From an uncultured Sphingomonadales bacterium (GTDB lineage: Bacteria > Pseudomonadota > Alphaproteobacteria > Sphingomonadales > Sphingomonadaceae): DNA of 6,442 nt. Below, piece after piece: positions 1 to 5,644 of this stretch (the stretch's first letter is position 1; each line of letters starts with the position of its first letter). The DNA is taken from NCBI GenBank assembly GCA_903868655.1, contig CAIPWG010000356.1, positions 1 through 6,442 of the forward strand. The letters are read 5' to 3'. Below the pieces are notes generated by a model. It searched no databases, was not told the origin of the DNA, and was given only the letters and a program-made list of their open reading frames with translations. The position numbers and the translations under genes were made by a program.

Positions 1-33
1 CCCAACCAATCCCAGCAGCAGAACCCAGATCAT
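1..33 (-). CDS. ccmI: CcmI, cytochrome c maturation protein (first 11 codons only)
   Basis: Only the start is present: an ATG at 33-31 followed by codons for MIWVLLLGLVG, running off the window edge. The hydrophobic start fits the first membrane helix of CcmI (CycH), which binds the C-terminus of apocytochrome c and presents it to the CcmF/CcmH haem lyase. The ATG overlaps the ccmH stop as ATGA, the same junction used throughout this operon. Position directly after ccmH is where ccmI normally lies in alphaproteobacteria. The identity rests on context and eleven residues, so another small membrane protein cannot be excluded. Confidence 0.6.
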   Translation of the reverse strand, partial: MIWVLLLGLVG

Positions 34-452
34 GCGATCTCTCCCGTGGGTGCACGCCGGAACCGCCCGCGCAGCAAAAGGCCCGCGAGCGCCAGAAACA
101 CCAGCGGTGCTGCAAACAGCGGCCAGGTGATCGGTTTCACTTGCGGGGTATAGCTCACATAATCGCCATAGCGCGCAATCAGCCATTGGCGGATATGTTC
201 GGGATCTTCACCTTGCGCAATCCGCGTCCGCACTTCGCTACGCATATCGCCGGCAATCGGCGCGTCCGAGTCCGCGATCGACTGGCTTTGACACATCACA
301 CAACGCAGCGTGACCATCAGCGCCTTGGCGCGCACCTCTTGCTCCGGGTCCGCCAGCTGGCGATAGGCAAACGGCGCAGGTGGCACGTTTTCCTGCGCCA
401 TGACTGGCACGGCAATCAGCAACAAAAAAACGCAAGTCAGACCCGATCTCAC
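30..452 (-). CDS. ccmH: CcmH (CcmL/CycL-type) thiol-disulfide oxidoreductase of cytochrome c maturation
   Basis: A 140-residue protein that reduces or resolves the disulfide at the CXXCH haem-binding site of apocytochrome c in the periplasm, working with CcmG and the CcmF haem lyase. Residues 1-20 look like a signal peptide ending in VMAQ. The family motif LRCVMCQ covers residues 49-55, with the redox cysteines at 51 and 54, followed by the conserved SIADSDAPIAGDMR stretch. A single membrane helix lies at about residues 109-127, with a short basic tail. The length fits the short CcmH form, with the CcmI part as a separate gene. The start is GTG at 452-450, chosen because it begins the signal peptide and overlaps the ccmG stop as GTGA. 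The TGA at 32-30 overlaps the next ATG. Confidence 0.93.
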   Translation of the reverse strand: MRSGLTCVFLLLIAVPVMAQENVPPAPFAYRQLADPEQEVRAKALMVTLRCVMCQSQSIADSDAPIAGDMRSEVRTRIAQGEDPEHIRQWLIARYGDYVSYTPQVKPITWPLFAAPLVFLALAGLLLRGRFRRAPTGEIA

Positions 453-1018
453 GACCCGCCCCCAACAACAGCGGCTTCTTTCAACCGGCCAAGCAACATC
501 GGCACATCGCTGGCGCGGATGTCACCGATATGCTGGTAGCGAATCACGCCGTGACCATCGATCACATACGTCTCTGGCACGCCTGACGATCCAATCGCCA
601 ACTGCACTTTGCGTGCATCATCGCGGCCGATCGCAGTATAGGGATTGCCGTTGTTCGACAGAAACCGCGCCAGGTCTTCTGGCCGATCGTGGATCGCCAC
701 GCCATCGATTTCAACCCCGGCACGCGCCAGCGCAGCCAATTGCGGCGACTCGGCCGCACAAGGCAGGCACCAGCTGGCGAATACATTGAGCAGTTTCGGC
801 TTTCCGGTCTGAAACGCCCGCATTGCCAGGCCCGGACGGTCGCCTGTGGCCGCTGGCAAATCGAAAACGGGCAGCGGATTGCCCACAAACGCGCTGGCCA
901 CATTGGTATCACCGGGACGCATCAACCCGTGGACAAACAGCGCGAACAACGCAGTAAACAAGGCGAGCGGCAGCCACAGCGCGAGCTTGGACCGGCGTAC
1001 GGCTTCGGGCTCGCTCAT
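449..1018 (-). CDS. ccmG: CcmG (DsbE), membrane-anchored thioredoxin-like protein
   Basis: A 189-residue thioredoxin-fold protein that passes reductant to CcmH and apocytochrome c in the periplasm. Residues 11-32 form one N-terminal membrane anchor. The active site is WCLPC at residues 83-87, and the conserved cis-proline loop is GVPET at 146-150, followed by YVIDGHGVI. Length and layout match DsbE/CcmG. The reading frame stays open 50 codons further upstream inside ccmF, but that part has no family similarity. I chose the ATG at 1018-1016 because it gives a normal anchor and forms an ATGA overlap with the ccmF stop. The TGA at 451-449 overlaps the GTG start of ccmH. Electrons would normally come from CcdA or DsbD, neither of which is encoded here. 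Confidence 0.95.
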   Translation of the reverse strand: MSEPEAVRRSKLALWLPLALFTALFALFVHGLMRPGDTNVASAFVGNPLPVFDLPAATGDRPGLAMRAFQTGKPKLLNVFASWCLPCAAESPQLAALARAGVEIDGVAIHDRPEDLARFLSNNGNPYTAIGRDDARKVQLAIGSSGVPETYVIDGHGVIRYQHIGDIRASDVPMLLGRLKEAAVVGGGS

Positions 1019-2978
1019 CGCCCCTGCCTCATTCGCCGCCACGCGATCTTGTCCTTGGCGATCCAGCGCCGCACATCGTTGAGCACGCGCCCGGCCAGCG
1101 CCAACAGACCACCCAACGCGACTAAGGCCCCGCCGATCCAGATCAACGGAACGAACGGCTTCCACCAAAACCGCATCTGCCAGCGGCCATCGTTGGTCGG
1201 TTCGCCCAACACGACGTAAAGTTGCCCGTTCCAGCGCGTTGCCAGTGCCGATTCATTGCGCGTGCCCGGCGGATTGGAAAAGGTTTCGGCCTTGGGATGC
1301 AATTGTCCCACAGCCGCGCCATTGTACCGCGTGGTCACGGCCGCTTCCAGCGCGGTCCAGTTTGGCCCGGCAATCGGCATGATCGACGTCAGTTGCACCT
1401 GCCACGGCCCGACGGCACGGGTTTCCCCCGGGGCCATCGCCGCCAACCGCTCAACCGAAAACGCACTTTCGCTGGCCATGCCGAACAGCGCCACCGCGAT
1501 CCCTGCGTGTGCCACCACCATGCCCCATACCGGCAAAGGCGTGCGGCGCAAATTGCGCCCGGCCAAAGGCAGCAAACTGGCCGGAAACAGCCCCGCTGCA
1601 ATCGCGAGCCCGAGCGCGGGCAACAGCGTCATGTCACGTGCCAACACCATGACACCGACCAGTACCATCAGCGCGAACACTCCACATGCCGCCAGCGGCC
1701 AGATCACACGGCGACCGCGTTCTCCGTTCAGGCGATCCTGCCGCCAACGCAGCAAGGGGCCAACGCCAAGAACCAAAAACATCGGAAAAGCGAAAATGGC
1801 CGAAACCGGGTTGAAATAGGGCGCGCCCACCGAAACTTTGACCCCATAGGCCTCGGTCATCAGCGGATAGAGTGTGCCGACCAGCACGATGCCCAGGATG
1901 CCGCACAGCATCACGTTGTTGAACACCAACGCCGCCTCGCGGCTGACAAAGGCAAACCGCGCACCTTCGCTGACCGTGTTGGCGCGCAAGCTGAACAGCG
2001 CCAGCGCCCCGCCAATATCAATTGCGAGCAGCGCGAGAATGAATGCGCCACGCTGGGGATCGACCGCAAAGGCATGGACCGAGGTCAAAATACCCGACCG
2101 CACCAGAAATGTGCCCACCATCGACATCGAAAACGCCACGACACCCAGCATGACCGTCCACGCACGCAAGGCATCGCGGCTGGACAGCACCGACACCGAA
2201 TGGAGCAACGCAGTCGCCGCCAGCCAGGGCATCAAAGATGCGTTTTCAACCGGGTCCCAAAACCACCAGCCACCCCAACCAAGCGTGTAATACGCCCAAT
2301 ACGAGCCTGCGGTGATGCCAAGCGTCAGGAAAATCCATGCTCCCAGCACCCACGGCCGCATCGCGCGGGCAAAGGCCGGCCCGACATTGCGTGTCACCAA
2401 TGCGCCAATGGCAAAAGAGAACGCAATCGATAGCCCGACATAACCGATGTAAAGCGTTGGCGGATGGAACGCGAGGCCGACATCCTGCAGCAGCGGATTA
2501 AGCCCCTGCCCCTCGTCGGCCGGCTGCGCCAACCGCGCAAACGGATTGGATGCAAACAGCAAAAAGGCATAGAAACCAAGACTGATAAACGCCTGACCGG
2601 CCAGTGTCGCCAACAGCGTAGGTTCATCCAGCCGCCGTTCGATCACCGCGACAACCGCGCCCGCAACAGCCATGATCGTCACCCACAACAGCATCGAGCC
2701 CTCGTGGTTGCCCCATGTGCCCCGATTTTAAAAATCAGCGGCTTGGCCGAATGGCTGTTGTCGACCACCAGTTTGACTGACAAGTCGGTGGTGACAAACA
2801 GCAGGACCAGCGCACCGAACGCCAGCAAAACCAGCACCCCCTGCATCACCGCCACCGGGCGCACCATCCCGGCCAGCGCGCGCCCTTCGGGCCGCAGCGC
2901 CAGTCCACCGACCACGAGTTGCAACAGCGCCAGCGCGGCCGCCAACCACAGCGCGGCAAGGCCCAGTTCTGCGATCAT
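1015..2978 (-). CDS. ccmF: CcmF, cytochrome c haem lyase subunit, interrupted by a one-base frameshift
   Basis: CcmF takes haem from CcmE and, with CcmH and CcmI, attaches it to apocytochrome c. The N-terminal piece (ATG at 2978) reads 85 family-like residues to KPLIFKI, then leaves frame and stops at 2681-2679. The rest continues in another frame from GTWGNHEGS at 2721 and stops at 1017-1015; its first in-frame ATG is at 2694. Adding one base near 2720-2723 gives about 654 residues, normal for the family. In that restored numbering, HPPTLY holds His172, LLHS His260, SVHAFA His302 and VVAHAG His491, matching the four haem-ligand histidines of E. coli CcmF (about 173, 261, 303, 491). The Trp-rich WWD motif (GWGGWWFWDPVENA) is at about 234-247. 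Many membrane helices are visible. The body is otherwise undamaged, which favours a sequencing error or very recent mutation over old decay. Confidence 0.92.
2719..2736 (-). other. Frameshift site in ccmF (one base missing, run of four G)
   Basis: On the minus strand the site reads TTTTTAAAATCGGGGCAC. Codons TTT AAA ATC (F K I) match CcmF, and GGC ACA TGG GGC (G T W G) match from 2721 onward, but only two bases lie between them where the family has one codon. One more base, for example a fifth G, would give KIGGTWGNHEGS. The downstream frame has a TAA just before AAA ATC, so any frame change must occur within about six bases. No X XXY YYZ slippery heptamer lies in the correct phase. Confidence 0.85.
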
Positions 2979-3433
2979 TGGGTTTGCGCCACCACTTGCT
3001 TTGCATCGCTTTCGGTCATGTTTTTCATTTCGCGCGGCACATATTTCTCGTCATGCTTGGCCAGCAGATTGTCAGCCACAAACGTGCCGCTTTCCATCCG
3101 GCCATCGGCTACCACGCCTGACCCTTCGACGAACAGATCCGGCGTAATGCCTGAAAACCGCACGGGCACATAGGCCTTGCCGTCGGTTACGGTGAAATGG
3201 ATAGTCACCCCATCGGGCATCGTTTTCAGCGACCCCTTTTGCACCATGCCGCCCAGCCGCACCGCACGACCCGGCTCGGGCGGGTGCTTGGCAATGTCGC
3301 TGGGAATATAGAAATAGCTCGCCTGCCCCCGCAGCGCATATATTGCCAGCAAGCCTGCGCCCAGCAGAGCCGCCAGCGCGAAGAGTACCAGCACCAGCCG
3401 CTGATGTTTGGGCTTGAGCCGTGCCGCGCTCAT
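2975..3433 (-). CDS. ccmE: CcmE, periplasmic haem chaperone
   Basis: A 152-residue haem chaperone that receives haem from CcmC/CcmD, holds it covalently, and delivers it to the CcmF lyase. One N-terminal membrane anchor spans about residues 12-34, followed by the periplasmic OB-fold domain (GGMVQKGSLK, VTDGKAYVPVRFSGITPDLF, VVADG). The haem-binding motif is AKHDEKYVPRE, with His127 as the covalent ligand and Tyr131 as the axial residue (HxxxY type). Length is typical. The frame is open upstream, but the ATG at 3433-3431 is chosen because it yields the usual short basic N-terminus before the anchor and overlaps the ccmD stop as ATGA. The stop at 2977-2975 overlaps the ccmF ATG in the same way. 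Confidence 0.96.
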   Translation of the reverse strand: MSAARLKPKHQRLVLVLFALAALLGAGLLAIYALRGQASYFYIPSDIAKHPPEPGRAVRLGGMVQKGSLKTMPDGVTIHFTVTDGKAYVPVRFSGITPDLFVEGSGVVADGRMESGTFVADNLLAKHDEKYVPREMKNMTESDAKQVVAQTQ

Positions 3434-3570
3434 TTGCGGCGCACTGTGTCGCGGCGGCGTTCCGCGCGCGCCATGGCCAGCAATGACCAGGCAACCATCA
3501 CCAGCGTGCCGATCACACCGACCGCCAGCGCCGCCCAGACATATTCCCACTGATCAAGCTTTTCGTGCAT
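3430..3570 (-). CDS. ccmD: CcmD, small membrane protein of haem export to CcmE
   Basis: A 46-residue protein starting MHEKLDQWEYVWAAL. It has one membrane helix at about residues 11-33 followed by a basic tail (RAERRRDTVRRK). This is the usual CcmD design: a small helix that stabilises CcmC and CcmE in the inner membrane and is needed for release of holo-CcmE. CcmD is poorly conserved, so the call leans on size, topology and its place between ccmC and ccmE. The ATG at 3570-3568 comes 26 nt after the ccmC stop. The frame is open far upstream inside ccmC, but that part is antisense-like noise. The stop overlaps the ccmE start as ATGA. A weak purine stretch (GTAAAGAA) precedes the ATG. Confidence 0.85.
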   Translation of the reverse strand: MHEKLDQWEYVWAALAVGVIGTLVMVAWSLLAMARAERRRDTVRRK

Positions 3571-3596
3571 TTCTTTACGGTTCAACCCAATGCCTG

Positions 3597-4325
3597 TCAG
3601 CCCAGGGCTTTGCGGCGCAAACGCGCCTCGGTCTGAATATCGGCCAGTTGCATGCGCATCCGCGCGATCACCACCGCACCAAAAATCAGCGAAAAGCCGA
3701 TAGCCCCAAGCAGCAGCGGCCATAAATATGTTCCGTCGATCGCCGATCGGCCCATCGTGATCGAGGGGGGCTGGTGCAGGCTGTTCCACCATACCACCGA
3801 GCGGTTGATGATCGGGATGTTGATCGCACCGACCAAACCGAAAATCGCCGGAATCCGACCGGCACTGTTGCCACTCGCGGCGTCCCGCTGCGCCGCATCG
3901 GCCAACGCGATATACCCGAAATAGAGAAACAGCAGAATCAGAAAACTGGTCAGGCGCCCATCCCAGACCCACCACGCGCCCCAGGTCGGGCGACCCCAGA
4001 TCGATCCGGTGATTAGCCCCAAGGCCGTGAATACCGCGCCTGGCACCGCGGCTGCACGCGCCGCGATTGCCGACAAAGGATGACGCCAGACCAGTTCAAC
4101 CACACTCGAAATCGCAATGGTCGACCAGCCTGCCATGCCCAGCCATACGCATGGCACGTGAATGAACAGGATTTTGACAGTCACACCCATCAAGTGATCG
4201 GGTGGCGCAAAAGCCACGCCCCATGCCACAGCGCCCAGCGACAGCAACAATCCCGGGACCAGCAACACCGGCAAGAGCCAGCGTGCAAGCCGCAAAAACC
4301 GGGCGGGATTGGCGAAACCGTGCAT
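3597..4325 (-). CDS. ccmC: CcmC, haem-handling membrane protein that loads CcmE
   Basis: A 242-residue inner-membrane protein with about six helices that binds haem at the periplasmic face and attaches it to CcmE. The WWD haem-binding signature (WGAWWVWDGRLTS) is at residues 115-127. The two expected external haem-ligand histidines are visible: His56 in ILFIHVPCVW and His184 in NSLHQPPS, close to His60 and His184 of E. coli CcmC. Length is normal. It starts with ATG at 4325-4323 and is the first gene of the ccm run here; the preceding 153 nt contain a candidate promoter. No strong Shine-Dalgarno site is seen (CACCTTTCCT before the ATG). CcmA and CcmB, the usual neighbours upstream, are replaced by a tRNA gene and rpmE, so they must lie elsewhere. 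Confidence 0.96.
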   Translation of the reverse strand: MHGFANPARFLRLARWLLPVLLVPGLLLSLGAVAWGVAFAPPDHLMGVTVKILFIHVPCVWLGMAGWSTIAISSVVELVWRHPLSAIAARAAAVPGAVFTALGLITGSIWGRPTWGAWWVWDGRLTSFLILLFLYFGYIALADAAQRDAASGNSAGRIPAIFGLVGAINIPIINRSVVWWNSLHQPPSITMGRSAIDGTYLWPLLLGAIGFSLIFGAVVIARMRMQLADIQTEARLRRKALG

Positions 4326-4351
4326 AGGAAAGGTGACAAAACCCCGTGTGC

Positions 4352-4380
4352 AGTACCGAATCGGTCGATGCGCGGGTCAA
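4352..4380 (-). promoter_or_regulatory. Candidate promoter of the ccmC-ccmI operon
   Basis: On the minus strand TTGACC (4380-4375) is followed after 17 nt by GGTACT (4357-4352). The first hexamer matches the sigma-70 -35 consensus in five of six bases, the second only three of six. Transcription would begin near 4345 and leave a leader of about 20 nt before the ccmC ATG. It is the best candidate in the gap, but the weak -10 keeps confidence low. Confidence 0.3.
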
Positions 4381-4389
4381 ACCCAACCG

Positions 4390-4405
4390 CCGCAACACGT
4401 TGCGG
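4390..4405. promoter_or_regulatory. 16-bp palindrome, possible operator for the ccm operon
   Basis: CCGCAAC and GTTGCGG form perfect 7-bp arms around a 2-nt centre. The palindrome sits 9 nt upstream of the candidate -35 box of ccmC, centred near -53 from the predicted start, a position that suits an activator or repressor. It does not resemble the FNR (TTGAT-N4-ATCAA) or CtrA (TTAA-N7-TTAA) sites. An RNA hairpin role is also possible. Confidence 0.3.
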
Positions 4406-4460
4406 GATGGGTGAAAATTGGCCCGGCAACAAGCCCGCCACGGCCTAGCAGCGACGCGAG

Positions 4461-4473
4461 CCTTTGCAAAAGG
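4461..4473 (-). repeat. Short hairpin motif after tRNA-His, one copy of an 11-nt flanking repeat
   Basis: CCTTTTGCAAAGG (minus strand) can fold with 5-bp arms CCTTT/AAAGG. The plus-strand string CCTTTGCAAAA occurs here at 4461-4471 and again at 4569-4579, one copy on each side of the tRNA gene. The run TTTT follows the CCA end directly. It could help end or process the tRNA transcript, but the stem is too weak to call a terminator. Confidence 0.3.
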
Positions 4474-4478
4474 GAAAA

Positions 4479-4556
4479 TGGGGCGACCAATGGGGCTCGA
4501 ACCCACGACCTCCGGTACCACAAACCGGCGCTCTAACCAACTGAGCTATGATCGCC
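4479..4556 (-). tRNA. tRNA-His (anticodon GTG)
   Basis: A full cloverleaf can be drawn. The acceptor stem GCGATCA pairs with TGGTCGC (one G-T wobble), the D-arm is GCTC/GAGC, the anticodon arm is CCGGT-TTGTGGT-ACCGG with GTG at positions 34-36, the variable loop is AGGTC, and the T-arm is GTGGG-TTCGAGC-CCCAT. The histidine identity pair is encoded: G-1 at 4556 opposite C73 at 4482. The CCA end is encoded at 4481-4479. Position 8 is T and position 14 is A as expected. The gene lies between rpmE and ccmC on the same strand. Confidence 0.97.
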
Positions 4557-4562
4557 ACAGGA

Positions 4563-4587
4563 GGCGCCCCTTTGCAAAAAAGGCGCC
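4563..4587 (-). other. Strong hairpin just upstream of tRNA-His
   Basis: In the minus-strand RNA, GGCGCC at each end pairs, and the inner UUUUU/AAAGG pairs with two G-U wobbles, giving an 11-bp stem with a UGC loop. It ends 6 nt before G-1 of the tRNA. No U-run follows it, so it is not a standard terminator for rpmE. It may be a processing signal. TACTTT at 4600-4595 is a possible -10 box that would place a transcript start at the foot of this hairpin, but I see no good -35. Confidence 0.4.
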
Positions 4588-4668
4588 CACATGGAAAGTA
4601 AAAAATGACATTGCCGCTCGATTGATTTCAGACGGCCCTGTCAGCGCACTCTCAAACTTCGCTCAAGC

Positions 4669-4686
4669 GGCGGCCAAACGGCCGCC
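4669..4686 (-). terminator. GC-rich hairpin after rpmE, possible terminator
   Basis: Perfect 7-bp arms GGCGGCC/GGCCGCC around a 4-nt loop (GTTT on the minus strand), starting 8 nt after the rpmE stop. Its position suits a terminator for rpmE. The following bases (GCTTGAGCGAAG) contain no T-run, so it may only protect the mRNA 3' end or act with Rho. Confidence 0.4.
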
Positions 4687-4694
4687 AAGCACTC

Positions 4695-4922
4695 TCAGCC
4701 CTTCTTGAGGCTCAGACCGCCAAAGCGCTTGTTGAACTGGGCAACACGACCACCCTGATCAAGCATACGCTGCGCGCCGGTCCATGCCGGGTGCGAGGTA
4801 GGATCGATATCCAGCGCCATCGTGTCGCCTTCCTTGCCCCAGGTAGACCGCGTACGGAACACGGTGCCATCGGTCATCTGGACGCTGATGAAGTGGTAGT
4901 CGGGGTGAATTTTGGACTTCAT
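4695..4922 (-). CDS. rpmE: Ribosomal protein L31 (bL31, cysteine-free form)
   Basis: A 75-residue large-subunit ribosomal protein that helps bridge the 50S and 30S subunits. The sequence [17 protein letters not shown] near the start, [10 protein letters not shown] at 25-34, [12 protein letters not shown] at 38-49 and FNKRFGGL at 73-5 positions from the end are typical of alphaproteobacterial L31. It contains no cysteine, so it lacks the zinc-binding CxxC of the E. coli RpmE form. That is normal for this lineage and suggests no zinc-dependent swapping. I chose the ATG at 4922-4920 because it matches the family N-terminus and has a clear Shine-Dalgarno GAGGAG (4935-4930) upstream; the frame is open for 54 more codons without family similarity. 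It ends in LKKG. Confidence 0.96.
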   Translation of the reverse strand: MKSKIHPDYHFISVQMTDGTVFRTRSTWGKEGDTMALDIDPTSHPAWTGAQRMLDQGGRVAQFNKRFGGLSLKKG

Positions 4923-5146
4923 GAAAATGCTCCTCGGCGCGACCGGTGCCGACCGGCCGCAGGAAATGCGAAGCGCGCGCCTAGCGGAAACCATGCACGC
5001 TGTCGAGATGAGTCTTTGCAGGCGCCACTCACTTTCGTGAGCCGAGCTCATACGCCCTTGTTTTCCCGACCAGCACCCCAGCATTCAGGTGCCATGGGTG
5101 CTCGATCGGGAGGAGGGCCTGCTTCGCACGCTCGCGTGGTAAGGAA
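4923..5146 (-). promoter_or_regulatory. rpmE leader and promoter region with two small hairpins
   Basis: This 224-nt gap between fabZ and rpmE holds no credible gene. On the minus strand, CTCAC-GAAA-GTGAG (5041-5028) makes a 5-bp stem with a GNRA-type loop, and CCGGT-CGGC-ACCGG (4956-4943) makes another 7 nt upstream of the rpmE Shine-Dalgarno GAGGAG. The rpmE promoter should be in this gap, but I could not settle on a convincing -35/-10 pair. Leader structure near the ribosome site would suit autoregulation by L31, known in E. coli; here it is only inference. Confidence 0.35.
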
Positions 5147-5620
5147 TCAGCTGTCGGCAATCATCGCGGTAAAACTGACTTCGGTGGCGATCTTGTCCCC
5201 CAGCATTGCCTTTCCGGCAAACTTGCACACTCGCGCACGCTTTTGCGTAAACACGACATGCAAGTCGAGCAGACAGCCGGGTTCGACCGGGGTGCGAAAC
5301 TTGGCTTCTTCGATGGCCATGAAATAGACGAGCTTGCCGGTTCCGGCGAGGCCAAGTGTCTCCACCGCCAGTACACCAGCCGCCTGGGCGAGCGCCTCGA
5401 TCTGCAACACCCCGGGCATGATCGGGCGACCAGGGAAATGGCCCTGGAAAAACTGCTCGTTCATGCTCACCGCTTTGATCGCATGGATGCGCTCGCCCGC
5501 GATGAGTTCGACCACACGGTCAACCAGCAGCAAAGGATAACGATGCGGCAGTGCCGCCATCACCCCGGTGATATCGAACGCCAGCGGCACTGCCGCTGGC
5601 GTCTGATCTGTCTCGTCCAT
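5147..5620 (-). CDS. fabZ: FabZ, 3-hydroxyacyl-[acyl carrier protein] dehydratase
   Basis: A 157-residue cytoplasmic hot-dog-fold enzyme that removes water from (3R)-hydroxyacyl-ACP to give trans-2-enoyl-ACP in type II fatty acid synthesis. Family motifs in order: [13 protein letters not shown] at 24-36, the catalytic stretch [20 protein letters not shown] at 60-79 with catalytic His61 and Glu75, and [11 protein letters not shown] at 99-109. Length is normal. It starts at the ATG at 5620-5618, 24 nt after the ompH stop, with no strong Shine-Dalgarno site, so translation may depend on the upstream gene. In many Gram-negatives fabZ lies between lpxD and lpxA; neither flanks it here. A perfect 10-bp palindrome covers about codons 7-14. 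Confidence 0.97.
   Translation of the reverse strand: MDETDQTPAAVPLAFDITGVMAALPHRYPLLLVDRVVELIAGERIHAIKAVSMNEQFFQGHFPGRPIMPGVLQIEALAQAAGVLAVETLGLAGTGKLVYFMAIEEAKFRTPVEPGCLLDLHVVFTQKRARVCKFAGKAMLGDKIATEVSFTAMIADS
5580..5600. repeat. 21-bp palindrome within the start of fabZ
   Basis: Arms GCCAGCGGCA and TGCCGCTGGC are perfect complements around a single central base. It lies 20 nt inside the fabZ coding sequence and encodes part of TPAAVPLA. In mRNA it could fold to a stem of about nine GC-rich pairs close to the start codon. Confidence 0.6.
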
Positions 5621-5644
5621 AGCGTTATCAGCCGATGTCAGGAC

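Noticed and set aside
1019..1168. A longer N-terminus for ccmG
   Set aside because: The extra 50 residues lie in another frame of ccmF and would bury the membrane anchor; the ATGA start at 1018 fits the family.
1222..2433. A 403-codon open frame on the plus strand across ccmF
   Set aside because: It mirrors the codon pattern of ccmF, is very rich in Arg, Gln and His, and has no recognisable motif or membrane segment.
2719..2736. Classical -1 programmed frameshift signal
   Set aside because: TTTAAAA is present but out of phase with the reading frame, and a TAA in the target frame blocks an early slip.
2464..3147. A 227-codon plus-strand frame across ccmF and ccmE
   Set aside because: Antisense to conserved parts of both genes, including the CcmE haem-binding site; no support of its own.
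4461..4587. Phage or island attachment site at tRNA-His
   Set aside because: The flanking repeat is only 11 nt, does not copy the tRNA 3' end, and no integrase or foreign-looking gene is nearby.
4923..5084. A longer N-terminus for rpmE
   Set aside because: L31 is about 75 residues and starts with MKxxIHPDY; the Shine-Dalgarno GAGGAG points to the ATG at 4922.
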